Source: Chromohalobacter marismortui (GTDB lineage: Bacteria; Pseudomonadota; Gammaproteobacteria; Pseudomonadales; Halomonadaceae). Taken from it: DNA of 64,000 bases. The position numbers were made by a program, and so were the translations under genes. Position 1 is the first letter of the stretch, and each line of letters begins with the position of its first letter. The DNA lies in contig NZ_SOBR01000003.1 of NCBI RefSeq assembly GCF_004364315.1, positions 62,001-126,000 on the forward strand. Reading direction: 5' to 3'. Positions 18,324 through 27,265 of this stretch are shown in pieces. The notes beneath the pieces were generated by a model. It made no database searches, was not told where the DNA came from, and was given only the letters and a program-made list of their open reading frames with translations.

Positions 18324-18384
18324 TTATCTTGCGTCCAGAGAGCGGCATTTGTTTCATATAATGCACGCCCGGCAGGCAAGATAA
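18324..18384. promoter_or_regulatory. Spaced 9-base inverted repeat upstream of the APC permease
   Basis: TTATCTTGC (18324-18332) and GCAAGATAA (18376-18384) are exact reverse complements. Their centres are 52 bases apart, about five helical turns. A consensus TATAAT occurs between them at 18357-18362 on the plus strand. It could be a looped operator for the permease gene; the binding protein is unknown. Confidence 0.4.
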
Positions 18385-18466
18385 TGGACCAGGTGAATCG
18401 AGACAACCCACGGTGAGAGGCAATGGCGGTTTTTTCCACGCCGTGGCGATAACAACCAGCGATAGG

Positions 18467-19390
18467 CTAGGTATGCTGAACGTCATCGCCCCGCCACAAC
18501 AACTTGCCGCATTCATCGAGCGTGTAGCCACCCAGTGATTGGGCCAGGGTCAAGCCGGCGGCACTGTGTAGATAATCGAACATCTGCTGCAACAACGACC
18601 GGAAGTACACGTTGCGCGGCGTCACCAGATCGAACGACTCTTCGCTGATGGGAATGAACCCCAGGCCGAATTCATTGGCCGCCGACAGCGTGCCTGGGCC
18701 GATGTCGGCTTCGTGACGCGCGACGAGCGAAGCAACCTCGCGTTCGCTGTAGGCGACGACCTGGGTATTGAGCTGATCGAGTCGCAACTGATGCCCCGCC
18801 AACCATTCCTTGAGAAAGCGCTGCGATCCAGCCCCCTCTTGACGGACGGCCCAGCGACGATTGGCGCCGAAAAGCCCCGAGGGATCGTGAGGCTGGTGTC
18901 GGTCCTCGGGCCGGATGATCAACCCCTGACTGCGGCGGAACAATCGCACCAGCACCCAATGACGATAGCCGCTATGACTTCTCACCAGCGCCGGGTGGCG
19001 CAACTCGCTTTCCTCGGCACGCCCCCAATGGATGGCACACACATCGGCGCGGCCTTGCGAGAGCAACGACAAGCCCAGTTGCGTCCCGGTCACGCTATAG
19101 CCATAGAAGGCATGCCCCTGCTGCTGCTGATTGAGGCGCATGATCAAGGCCGAAAGCAACGGGTCGTCACTACCGGTCACCATCAGACGATCGGCCAGTA
19201 CGCCATGGTGACAGGATTCCAGAATCCATTGCTCGACCAAGCGTCTGGGGAATAACCATTTACCGGTCACCTTGGTGGAAGGGATGGCGCCATCGCTGGC
19301 CAGCTGGTAAATCTTCTTTTCGTTGAGATGCAACAGCTCGGCGACTTGATGCACGTTGAGAAACGGCGAGGTAGAGGCGGAATCGCTCAT
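18467..19390 (-). CDS. Helix-turn-helix regulator with periplasmic-binding-type ligand domain
   Basis: A 307-residue protein. The N-terminal ~60 residues form an excisionase/MerR-like helix-turn-helix (FLNVHQVAELLHLNEKKIYQ, then KVTGKWLFPRRLVEQWI). The rest resembles a periplasmic-binding-protein type 2 fold of the molybdate/LysR kind (LMVTGSDDPLLSALIMRLNQ, QGRADVCAIHW, then ARHEADIGPGTLSAANEFGL and LGFIPISEESFDLVTPR). One-component regulators of this design often sense oxyanions. The start ATG overlaps the fdhD stop codon (ATGA), so it is translated with fdhD. This suggests it governs formate dehydrogenase or molybdate/tungstate supply. That role is inference. Confidence 0.8.
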   Translation of the reverse strand: MSDSASTSPFLNVHQVAELLHLNEKKIYQLASDGAIPSTKVTGKWLFPRRLVEQWILESCHHGVLADRLMVTGSDDPLLSALIMRLNQQQQGHAFYGYSVTGTQLGLSLLSQGRADVCAIHWGRAEESELRHPALVRSHSGYRHWVLVRLFRRSQGLIIRPEDRHQPHDPSGLFGANRRWAVRQEGAGSQRFLKEWLAGHQLRLDQLNTQVVAYSEREVASLVARHEADIGPGTLSAANEFGLGFIPISEESFDLVTPRNVYFRSLLQQMFDYLHSAAGLTLAQSLGGYTLDECGKLLWRGDDVQHT

Positions 19391-20274
19391 GAGATGTCCT
19401 TGTGCCGAGACGCCGCTTTGTCCCCCGGACGTGGCGCCGGCATGGCATCCAGCACCAGGCGCGCCTGCTGGTCGACGACCTGAAAATGGCGCCCCTTGGC
19501 TCGCGCCACCAGCAGCACGCCGAAACGCTGCGCCAGTTCCACGCCTTTCTGCGTCATGCCCGAACGCGAGACCAGCACGCTGATCCCCATCTGCGCGACC
19601 TTGAGCACCATTTCGGACGTCAGGCGCCCCGTGGTGTAGAAGATATCCGCCGTCGCCAGCTCGGTATCCTCCGACACACCTTCTCCCAGTGCCGCCAGCC
19701 ATTGGCGACCAGCCAGCGTATCCACCGCATTATGGCGCCCCACGTCTTCCACGAACCCCAGCACACGATCCTGCCGACACAGCGCGCAACCATGCACGGC
19801 CCCGGCATTGCGATAGGTCTCGTTGAACTGCCCCAGGTTGTCGAGCATGCGATACAGCACCGCCTGGGATAACGGCTCGCGGGGCAAGGGACGCAGATCG
19901 GTGGCATCGAGCAGGCGTCCAAAGACCGTTCCCTGCCCGCAGCCGGTGGTCACGGTTCGCTGAGCCAGGCGCGCCTCAAGGTCTTCAGGCAAGACACGCG
20001 TCACGACCGCAGCGGCCTCCACATCCCAATCGACCTGCAGTGCCTCGACATCCTCGGCACGCGCCAAGAGCCCCTGGTTGCGCAGATACCCCAATACCAG
20101 CGCTTCCGGCTCGGCCCCCAGCGTCATCAGGGTCACGATCTCCTGACGATTCAAGTACACCGTCAAGGCGCGCTCGGCAGCGATCGCCTGCTGACGACGC
20201 TGGCCGTATTCATCAGTCACCGCGATCTCGAGCGTTGTCGGCATACGCGCCCGACTCAACACGACATTGGACAT
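19387..20274 (-). CDS. fdhD: Formate dehydrogenase accessory sulfurtransferase FdhD
   Basis: A 295-residue FdhD protein, which passes sulfur from IscS to the molybdopterin cofactor of formate dehydrogenase. Family motifs include VTTGCGQGT at about residue 134 and FVEDVGRHNAVD at about 200. The usual CxxC loop of E. coli FdhD is replaced here by a single cysteine in TTGCGQGT; another pair, CALC, occurs near residue 189. The start has a full AAGGAGGTGA ribosome site. The gene is divergent from the DUF3305 gene that begins the formate dehydrogenase cluster, and overlaps the regulator gene downstream, so it is clearly part of this locus. Confidence 0.92.
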   Translation of the reverse strand: MSNVVLSRARMPTTLEIAVTDEYGQRRQQAIAAERALTVYLNRQEIVTLMTLGAEPEALVLGYLRNQGLLARAEDVEALQVDWDVEAAAVVTRVLPEDLEARLAQRTVTTGCGQGTVFGRLLDATDLRPLPREPLSQAVLYRMLDNLGQFNETYRNAGAVHGCALCRQDRVLGFVEDVGRHNAVDTLAGRQWLAALGEGVSEDTELATADIFYTTGRLTSEMVLKVAQMGISVLVSRSGMTQKGVELAQRFGVLLVARAKGRHFQVVDQQARLVLDAMPAPRPGDKAASRHKDIS

Positions 20275-20432
20275 GCTCACCTCCTTCTCATGGCGACAGG
20301 ATACCCAAAGCACAACATGCATGCCCAAGGGAAATGTACGCCGAGGACGCATTTTCCAGGCTATCAGGCACGCGGCTTGCTATATGATGCAGATACAGCG
20401 TGTCATGTTTCACCTTACAGGGAGCAACCGCC

Positions 20433-20858
20433 ATGGCGGCCGACGACAACCTGAGATACTTGAGCTTCGAGCTGGCGTTCCGGCGCCAGGAGGTCAAGGG
20501 CTTCACGTCCCTGGCCTGGTACATTGCCGACATCGGGTGCCATGACCGCGGCCCCCACGTCCTGCCGCTGACGCTCTTTCTCACCGAACGTACAGCCTAC
20601 CGCTTCAACTTGAACGCCCAGCATCCTGTCCTGTTCATGCGCTGCGAAGCGACCGATGACGGTCCAGCACCACGCGAGCTTACCGCGAGTCAAGAAGTCG
20701 CGGCCAACTGGATGGACGGTGACACCCAGGTCCTCGACGCCCCCATGCCCTTGGCCATACAGGCCTGGATCGAGGCCTACCTGGCACGTCACGGCGAACG
20801 TGTCGACGGTGGTCGCAAGAAGAAACGCGCCGGCGCCGGGCGCGCCAGTCAGGAGTGA
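20433..20858 (+). CDS. DUF3305 family protein of the formate dehydrogenase locus
   Basis: A 141-residue soluble protein. The core reads LRYLSFELAFRRQEVKGFTS, WYIADIG and FLTERTAYRFNLNAQHPVLF, which fits the DUF3305 family. It has no signal peptide or membrane segment and a Lys/Arg-rich C-terminus (GGRKKKRAGAGR). Members are found beside formate dehydrogenase genes together with DUF3306 proteins. The function is unknown; an assembly or accessory role is inferred. GGGAG stands eight bases before the ATG at 20433; an upstream GTG at 20400 is less likely. It overlaps no gene and precedes the DUF3306 start by four bases. Confidence 0.8.
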   Translation: MAADDNLRYLSFELAFRRQEVKGFTSLAWYIADIGCHDRGPHVLPLTLFLTERTAYRFNLNAQHPVLFMRCEATDDGPAPRELTASQEVAANWMDGDTQVLDAPMPLAIQAWIEAYLARHGERVDGGRKKKRAGAGRASQE

Positions 20859-20862
20859 TGTC

Positions 20863-21450
20863 ATGAGCTTCATGCAACGCTGGTCACAGCGCAAGCGCGA
20901 TCACGGCGATGCGTCGTCGCCCGACATGCCGCACGAAGAGACGGCCGTCGGCCAGGCACAGGCTCCTCCCGCGCACGGGGACGACGCGGCCTCATCGCGC
21001 GCCGCCGCCCTGATTCCCGGCTACGATCCTCAGCGTCCGTTGGACGAGCAACTGCCTGCACCGGAGACACTCGGCGCCGAGGACGATTTTCGCGCCTTCA
21101 TGCTGCCGGGTGTCGGCGAGCTCCTCAAACGCCGCGCCCTGCGCCGCATGTTCACGATTGGCAACTACAACGTGCGCGACGGCCTGGACGATTATGACGA
21201 GGATTACTCGCAATTGATGCGCATGACGCCCGAGGTCAGTGCCCGGATGCGCCAATGGCTCCGCCAGGAACAAGCGTCCCAGGACTCACCACAGCACGAC
21301 GACACGCAGACGCGACCATCCGACACGCCCGCTGAAGAAGATGAAGACGCCACTTCCGAGTCAGCGCAGACATCCCAGCCGACAGAGACGGACCCACCGG
21401 CAGAAGAGGCACCAAATGACCCATCCGGGCGCTCGGGTGCGTCAAGTTGA
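20863..21450 (+). CDS. DUF3306 family protein of the formate dehydrogenase locus
   Basis: A 195-residue hydrophilic protein beginning MSFMQRWSQRKRD, typical of DUF3306. The conserved middle contains LGAEDDFRAFMLPGVGELLK and LRRMFTIGNYNVRDGLDDYD (about residues 65-120). The last ~60 residues are low-complexity acidic sequence (many Asp, Glu, Thr, Pro). It has no predicted membrane segment. AGGAG lies seven bases before the start. It follows the DUF3305 gene closely, and the two families are companions in formate dehydrogenase clusters. I cannot assign a biochemical role. Confidence 0.8.
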   Translation: MSFMQRWSQRKRDHGDASSPDMPHEETAVGQAQAPPAHGDDAASSRAAALIPGYDPQRPLDEQLPAPETLGAEDDFRAFMLPGVGELLKRRALRRMFTIGNYNVRDGLDDYDEDYSQLMRMTPEVSARMRQWLRQEQASQDSPQHDDTQTRPSDTPAEEDEDATSESAQTSQPTETDPPAEEAPNDPSGRSGASS

Positions 21451-21645
21451 CCCATAGCGTCCGTCAATAATGCCACGGTGCTCCCGTATCTTGCCCGGCA
21501 AGCCCTTCGTTTGCGACGAGAACAGGTATCTAACCTGCAGTCATAACATTATATAAAGCTCGGCAAAGACCGAGACGAGATGCCACCCGATTGGCACGAC
21601 AAGACTCAAAGCCCCGTGACACGACCGACAAGCTGATGAGGTGAC

Positions 21646-23310
21646 ATGCCCCAGTTCATCGATACGCGAGCGTTGAACGACGACGCACGTAACGCAGCCG
21701 CGCGTGAGGCCGCCCTGCAGCAGGTGTCATGGCCGCAGAACCTCGCCCCGCCCACGGTGAGCTATACCAGCCACGGCCATGTGGCCATCGTGGGGCCGGC
21801 AACGGACCTTCAGCGCGCCATGCAGGCACTCACGGACAACGAGCTTGCCAGCATCACGCTGGTCACCACGCAGTCCGCATTGCCTCACGACAGCACACAC
21901 GATCTCGCCAGCGTGCGCGATATCGCCTGCGCGCATCCACACCTGGAAGGCTATCTAGGCGCGTTTCATCTAAGTGCCGGTGACGGCGGCGCGTCTCTTT
22001 CACAGGCCAGCCTGGGGCGCGACCACTTCGATGCCATTCTCGATCTCGGCACACCGGCGCTGCTGCAGTACGAATTGCCGCCGCCGGGCTACCACCGCGT
22101 GAATCACACGACATCCCTCGAGCAAGCCGTTCAGGATCTTCAAGCGTGCGTCGGTGAATTCGAGAAGCCGCGCTATTTTCAGATCGACAGTGATTTGTGC
22201 GCCCATGCCGGGCGTGGTCAAAGCGGCTGCACTCGCTGCCTCGATATCTGCCCTGCCGATGCCATTTCGAGCGTCAAGCAGGAAATCGTCATCGACCCGT
22301 TTCGGTGTCACGGTGCGGGCAGTTGCACCAGCGCATGTCCCACCGGCGCCATTCGCTATGCCTTGCCCACACCGGAGCGCCTGGACGATTACATCGCACG
22401 CCTGCTTGCCAGCTATCACGCCGAAGGCGGCGATACCGCCGTGGTGCGTTTTCTCGACCAAGAGACGCAAGCCAGCGACCCCCCCCCGGCGGCGGGCCAT
22501 GTCCTCGATGTGCCGCTGGAAGAACTCGGCGCGGCGGGGCTCGACCACTGGCTGGGCGCCCTCGCCCGCGGCGGCGCCGAAGTACGCATCGTCATGCATG
22601 ACAGCTTACCGCCGTCATTGAGCCGGCTAGTGCACGATCAATACGCTCAAGCCACCGCCATGTTAGCGGCATTGGGCCATGATACCCGGCGCCTGAGCCT
22701 GATTGATGCAGGCGACAGCGCCAAACGCGACGCACTGCCGATCGTGGCGCCTCTCGGCGCACGCCTGGAAACGACACGCCCGCACGCCAAACGCGAGGCC
22801 CTCAACAGCATTCTCGACTTCCTCGCGGCACATGGCACGCCCAGCGCAAAGCGCGTGGACATGCCCGTCGGCGCGCCATTCGGCACGCTGGATATCGACG
22901 CCGACCACTGCACCTTGTGCATGGCCTGCGTGGCGGTGTGCCCCGTGCAGGCGCTGAGCACGCCTGGCCAATCTCCGGCCCTGCAGTTTCAGGAAAGTGC
23001 CTGCGTGCAGTGCGGGCTTTGCGAGGCCACGTGCCCCGAAGGGGTCATTGCCCTGCACCCCGGGTTCATGGCCGACCCTGAAACCCGCAGCCAGGTCGCG
23101 ACGGTCAAGGAAGAAGCGCCATTCGAGTGCATCAGCTGCGGCAAGCCTTTTGCCACTACCAGCACCATCGCCTCGATCAAGCAGAAACTCGCCGATCATC
23201 CGTATTTTGCCGGTGATGCCATCAAGCGCCTGGAAATGTGCGAAGACTGCCGCGTCAAGGATATCTGGCACGACATGGCGCGTGACCCCAATGCTCAGCT
23301 CAAGGTATGA
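21646..23310 (+). CDS. Multi-cluster 4Fe-4S ferredoxin-like protein of the formate dehydrogenase locus
   Basis: A 554-residue soluble iron-sulfur protein. Cysteine groups lie at C185/C195/C198/C202, C221/C227/C231, C422/C425/C428/C432 and C453/C456/C459/C463, each in the CxxCxxCxxxCP style of 4Fe-4S clusters. Two further CxxC pairs (495-498 and 532-535) near the C-terminus could bind zinc or another cluster. It has no Tat or Sec signal, so it probably works in the cytoplasm. It may move electrons or build clusters for the dehydrogenase. The 195-base gap upstream suggests its own promoter. It is coupled to the chaperone gene, whose start overlaps its stop codon. Confidence 0.8.
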   Translation: MPQFIDTRALNDDARNAAAREAALQQVSWPQNLAPPTVSYTSHGHVAIVGPATDLQRAMQALTDNELASITLVTTQSALPHDSTHDLASVRDIACAHPHLEGYLGAFHLSAGDGGASLSQASLGRDHFDAILDLGTPALLQYELPPPGYHRVNHTTSLEQAVQDLQACVGEFEKPRYFQIDSDLCAHAGRGQSGCTRCLDICPADAISSVKQEIVIDPFRCHGAGSCTSACPTGAIRYALPTPERLDDYIARLLASYHAEGGDTAVVRFLDQETQASDPPPAAGHVLDVPLEELGAAGLDHWLGALARGGAEVRIVMHDSLPPSLSRLVHDQYAQATAMLAALGHDTRRLSLIDAGDSAKRDALPIVAPLGARLETTRPHAKREALNSILDFLAAHGTPSAKRVDMPVGAPFGTLDIDADHCTLCMACVAVCPVQALSTPGQSPALQFQESACVQCGLCEATCPEGVIALHPGFMADPETRSQVATVKEEAPFECISCGKPFATTSTIASIKQKLADHPYFAGDAIKRLEMCEDCRVKDIWHDMARDPNAQLKV

Positions 23311-23993
23311 CGATGACGACGCCCGAGCATAGCGATACTCATCACTCTCCAGCATCCCTCACGGCGGCACTCGAGGAACGCAACGCCCTGCGCGCCGATG
23401 TCTATCTATTGCTGGCACGCTTGGTACGTGAAGCGCCCAACGCGGAGCTGCTCGACTTTCTCGCCGCGCTCGAACCCGACGACGAGAATTCGCCACTCAA
23501 GCGACATTGGGCCTCGCTGTCACTGGCCGCCCGCCATGGGCATCCCGGCACGCTGCACGATGTGCACTTTGGTCTGCTCGTGGGCGTGATCCAGGGCCAG
23601 CTCGTGCCGTATGCCTCCTGGTACCTGACCGGATCGCTGATGGAAATGCCCTTGGTGGCACTGCGCCATGACCTCAAGCACCTCGGTTTCGAGCGCGCCG
23701 CGCACGTCAAGGAACCCGAAGATCACTTCTCCGCCATGTGCGAAGTCATGGCCATGCTCATCGAATCCCGGGCCGCGGCACAGGCAGCGTTCTTCAAGCG
23801 TCATTTGAGCCCTTGGGCATTGCGTTTCATGCATGACCTGGCCCAGGTCGAAGACCCGTTCTATGCCAGCGTCGGAGCGCTCGGAGAGGCTTTCTTCTCG
23901 CGTGAGGGTGATCAATTGCAAAGTGACCCTGACGCGCAAGTCGTCACGTTTTCGCCACCTCCCGCTACGCTTGGCGAAGGGAGGCCCAACTAA
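23307..23993 (+). CDS. TorD/DmsD family redox-enzyme chaperone
   Basis: A 228-residue all-helical protein of the TorD/DmsD/FdhE-like chaperone type. These chaperones bind the Tat signal of molybdoenzymes and hold them until the cofactor is loaded. Characteristic parts are ALRADVYLLLARLVREAPN at the N-terminus, SWYLTGSLMEMPLVALRHDL in the middle (about residues 105-125), and EDHFSAMCEVMAMLI near 139. The start overlaps the ferredoxin gene's stop (ATGA). The gene lies two genes upstream of the catalytic subunit, whose Tat signal it probably recognises. Confidence 0.85.
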   Translation: MTMTTPEHSDTHHSPASLTAALEERNALRADVYLLLARLVREAPNAELLDFLAALEPDDENSPLKRHWASLSLAARHGHPGTLHDVHFGLLVGVIQGQLVPYASWYLTGSLMEMPLVALRHDLKHLGFERAAHVKEPEDHFSAMCEVMAMLIESRAAAQAAFFKRHLSPWALRFMHDLAQVEDPFYASVGALGEAFFSREGDQLQSDPDAQVVTFSPPPATLGEGRPN

Positions 23994-24090
23994 TGCGCCT
24001 CGTTCATCACCCATGCCGCTTGCCCGACGGCAGCGATAACGCAGAGGTGTGTGCAAGCCACAAACGCGCAAAACAAAAAGGAGTCGCCTC

Positions 24091-24312
24091 ATGAAAGAGC
24101 CGAACGATAAAACGTCGAACAATCCCGCCCGGCGTCACTTCTTGCGCAATGTCGGGCTGGGTACGGTCGCCGCGGGTGCGGCCGTGGCCGTCGGCCATGT
24201 CACCCTGGCGCAGGCACAAGCGGATGAAACCAAAGACGCCGCCGATGCCGGCGACACGACGTATCGCGAAACCGATCACGTCAAGGCCTTCTACGCCACC
24301 TTGCGCGACTAA
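24091..24312 (+). CDS. Small twin-arginine-signal protein of the formate dehydrogenase locus
   Basis: A 73-residue protein. It is dominated by a Tat-type signal, ARRHFLRNVGLGTVAAGAAV, followed by an Ala-x-Ala-like cleavage region and an acidic tail of about 30 residues ending FYATLRD. AAGGAG lies eight bases before the ATG at 24091, and the catalytic subunit gene starts 33 bases downstream. It is too small to hold a cofactor. Tiny Tat proteins of this kind are found beside formate dehydrogenases and may assist assembly or export by riding with the large subunit; that role is inference. The Tat motif RRHFLRN is close to the SRRQFLQ motif of the large subunit. Confidence 0.8.
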   Translation: MKEPNDKTSNNPARRHFLRNVGLGTVAAGAAVAVGHVTLAQAQADETKDAADAGDTTYRETDHVKAFYATLRD

Positions 24313-24345
24313 ACGGTCGAGAGAACCGGAACTGAGGACATAACC

Positions 24346-27207
24346 ATGCGATTGACTCGAAAATCCTCCCAACCCGCCGGTCAAGGCGGTCTCGGCATCA
24401 GCCGCCGACAATTCCTCCAGCGCAGCGGCGTGGCCACCGGCGGCCTCGCGGCGGCCGGCTTCATGGGCCATGGCATGATGCAGGCGGCCAGTGCCAAGGA
24501 AAAGACGGCCTATTCCGATGCGCCCGTCGAAACCAAACGCACCATCTGTTCCCACTGTTCGGTGGGCTGCGGCGTCTACGCCGAGGTGCAAGAAGGGGTC
24601 TGGACCAAGCAGGAGCCCGCGTTCGACCACCCGATCAACCGGGGGGCGCATTGCGCCAAGGGCGCCTCGCTGCGCGAACACGGCCATTCCACGCGGCGCT
24701 TGAAGTACCCGATGAAACTGGTCGACGGCCAATGGCAGCGTCTCGAATGGGACCAGGCCATCGAGGAAATCGGTGACAAGGTACTCGAGCTCAGAGACAA
24801 GCACGGCCCGGACAGCGTTTATTGGCTGGGATCGGCCAAGTTCAATAATGAACAGGCTTACCTGATGCGTAAGCTGGCCGCCTTATGGGGCACCAACAAC
24901 ACCGATCACCAGGCACGTATCTGCCACTCCACCACCGTCGCCGGCGTCGCCAATACGTGGGGCTACGGCGCGATGACCAATTCGCTCAACGATATACAAA
25001 ACAGCAAGTCGATTCTGTTCATCGGCTCCAACCCCAGTGAGGCGCATCCAGTCGCCATGCAGCATATCCTGCTGGCCAAGGAACGTAACAACGCTCAGAT
25101 CATCGTGGTCGACCCACGCTTTACGCGCACCGCCGCCAAGTCCGACAAGTATGTGCGCCTGCGCCCGGGGTCCGACGTTGCTTATATCTGGGGCCTGCTG
25201 TGGCATATCTTCGAAAACGGCTGGGAAGATACGCAGTTCATCGAACAGCGCGTCTATGGCATGGACAAGGTGCGTAGCGAAGTCGCCAACTTCCCGCCCG
25301 ATGTGGTCGAGTCGATCACCGGCGTCGGCGAGGCCGACATGTACGATGTCGCCAAGCGTATCAGTGAAAATCGTCCTGGGTGCGTCGTATGGTGCATGGG
25401 CGGCACCCAGCACACCACCGGCAACAACAACACCCGCGCGTATTGCATCCTCGAGTTGGCATTGGGCAACCTGGGAGTCTCCGGTGGCGGCGCCAACATC
25501 TTCCGCGGGCACGACAACGTGCAGGGCGCCACCGATCTGGGCCTGATGTCACATTCCCTGCCCGGTTATTACGGGCTCAGTGAAGGGGCATGGAAGCACT
25601 GGAGCAAGATCTGGAACGTCGACTACGAGTGGATCAAGAATCGCTTCGATCCCAACGAGTACAACGGCTCCCTGCCCATGAACTCCAATGGCATCACCGT
25701 CTCGCGCTGGATCGATGGCGTGCTCGAAGAAGACGCCGACATTGCCCAACGCTCGAGCCTCAAGGGCATGTTCTACTGGGGACACGCGGTCAACTCGCAG
25801 ACCCGTGGTCCGGAAATGAAAAAGGCCATGAGCCAGCTCGAGCTGATGGTCGTGGTCGATCCCTACCCCACCGTGGCCGCCGTGATGAACGACCGCACCG
25901 ATGGCGTTTATCTACTGCCCGCCGCCACACAGTTCGAGACCACGGGAAGCGTCACCGCCACCAATCGCGCACTGCAGTGGCGCGATCAGGTCATCGAACC
26001 GATGTTCGACTCCAAGCCCGACCATGAAATCATGTACCTCATGGCGCAAAAGCTTGGATTCGGCGATGAATTCACACGCAACTTCGCCATCGAGAACGGC
26101 CGCCCGGTCATCGAGGACGTGTTGCGTGAAATCAACGCCGGCATGTGGACGGTCGGCTATACCGGTCAGAGCCCGGAACGTCTCAAGGCCCACCAGAAAA
26201 ACTGGCATACCTTCGATTTCCATTCCATGCAGGCGCTGGGCGGCCCCATCGACGGCGACTATTACGGCCTGCCCTGGCCTTGCTGGGGCACCGCCGAATT
26301 CGGCCATCCCGGCACGCCGCTACTGTACGACATGAGCAAGCCCGTCAAGGAAGGGGGGCTCACATTCCGAGCGCGTTTCGGCGTCGAACACGATGGCGTC
26401 AATTTGCTGGCCGACGGCGTGGCAAGCGCCGGTTCCGAGATAAAGGACGGCTACCCGGAATTCACCGCCGACATGCTCAAGCAGTTGGGGTGGTGGGACG
26501 ATCTCACGGCCGAAGAGAAAAAAGCCGCCGAAGGCAAGAACTGGAAGACCGATCTTTCCGGCGGCATTCAGCGTGTCGCCATCGAGCACGGCTGTGCGCC
26601 GTTCGGTAACGCCAAGGCACGCTGTGAAGTGTGGACATTCCCGGACCCGATCCCCAAGCACCGCGAACCGCTTTACACCCCTAGGCGCGACCTGGTGGAG
26701 AAATACCCGACCTGGGACGACGTGGCATCGTTCTATCGCTTGCCGACGTTGTATCGCTCGATTCAGGAAAACGACTTCAGCCAGGAATTCCCGATCATCC
26801 TGACGTCGGGACGCCTGGTCGAGTACGAAGGCGGTGGCGAAGAAACCCGCTCCATGTCATGGCTCGCCGAGCTGCAGCAGGAAATGTTCGTCGAGATCAA
26901 CCCGGCGCAGGCCAACGACCTGGGCATCAAGAACGATGACATGGTCTGGGTGCATGGGCCCGAAGGCGGCAAGGTCAAGGTCAAGGCCATGGTGACGCCG
27001 CGCGTGGCACGCGACGTCGCCTTCATGCCTTTCCATTTCGGCGGCATTTTCCAGGGCGAAAGCCTGGCGGACAAGTACCCCGAAGGTGCACGGCCTTATG
27101 TCCTTGGTGAGGCCGCCAACACCGCGACTACTTACGGCTACGACATAGTGACACAGATGCAGGAAACCAAGTGCACACTATGCCGGATCGAGAAAGCCTC
27201 CGCCTGA
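24346..27207 (+). CDS. Formate dehydrogenase, catalytic (alpha) subunit
   Basis: A 953-residue molybdopterin oxidoreductase that oxidises formate to CO2. A Tat signal (SRRQFLQRSGVATGG, about residues 19-33) sends it to the periplasm. The N-terminal 4Fe-4S site is C68-x2-C71-x3-C75 with C103. The metal ligand position holds Cys193 (TGC at 24922-24924, in RICHST) where E. coli FdnG has selenocysteine, so no Sec machinery is needed. The active-site His follows directly. The C-terminal ~130 residues form the dinucleotide-binding domain. It forms a complex with the Fe-S and cytochrome b subunits encoded next, passing electrons to the quinone pool. Molybdenum or tungsten is not distinguishable from sequence. 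Confidence 0.95.
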   Translation: MRLTRKSSQPAGQGGLGISRRQFLQRSGVATGGLAAAGFMGHGMMQAASAKEKTAYSDAPVETKRTICSHCSVGCGVYAEVQEGVWTKQEPAFDHPINRGAHCAKGASLREHGHSTRRLKYPMKLVDGQWQRLEWDQAIEEIGDKVLELRDKHGPDSVYWLGSAKFNNEQAYLMRKLAALWGTNNTDHQARICHSTTVAGVANTWGYGAMTNSLNDIQNSKSILFIGSNPSEAHPVAMQHILLAKERNNAQIIVVDPRFTRTAAKSDKYVRLRPGSDVAYIWGLLWHIFENGWEDTQFIEQRVYGMDKVRSEVANFPPDVVESITGVGEADMYDVAKRISENRPGCVVWCMGGTQHTTGNNNTRAYCILELALGNLGVSGGGANIFRGHDNVQGATDLGLMSHSLPGYYGLSEGAWKHWSKIWNVDYEWIKNRFDPNEYNGSLPMNSNGITVSRWIDGVLEEDADIAQRSSLKGMFYWGHAVNSQTRGPEMKKAMSQLELMVVVDPYPTVAAVMNDRTDGVYLLPAATQFETTGSVTATNRALQWRDQVIEPMFDSKPDHEIMYLMAQKLGFGDEFTRNFAIENGRPVIEDVLREINAGMWTVGYTGQSPERLKAHQKNWHTFDFHSMQALGGPIDGDYYGLPWPCWGTAEFGHPGTPLLYDMSKPVKEGGLTFRARFGVEHDGVNLLADGVASAGSEIKDGYPEFTADMLKQLGWWDDLTAEEKKAAEGKNWKTDLSGGIQRVAIEHGCAPFGNAKARCEVWTFPDPIPKHREPLYTPRRDLVEKYPTWDDVASFYRLPTLYRSIQENDFSQEFPIILTSGRLVEYEGGGEETRSMSWLAELQQEMFVEINPAQANDLGIKNDDMVWVHGPEGGKVKVKAMVTPRVARDVAFMPFHFGGIFQGESLADKYPEGARPYVLGEAANTATTYGYDIVTQMQETKCTLCRIEKASA

Positions 27208-27265
27208 TCGACGATGCTTAAAATGCCGGTGAGGCCACGTACCTCGCCGGCCAGAGGAGAACACC

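Noticed and set aside
24346-27207. Selenocysteine codon in formate dehydrogenase
   Set aside because: The frame has no in-frame TGA; the active-site codon is TGC.
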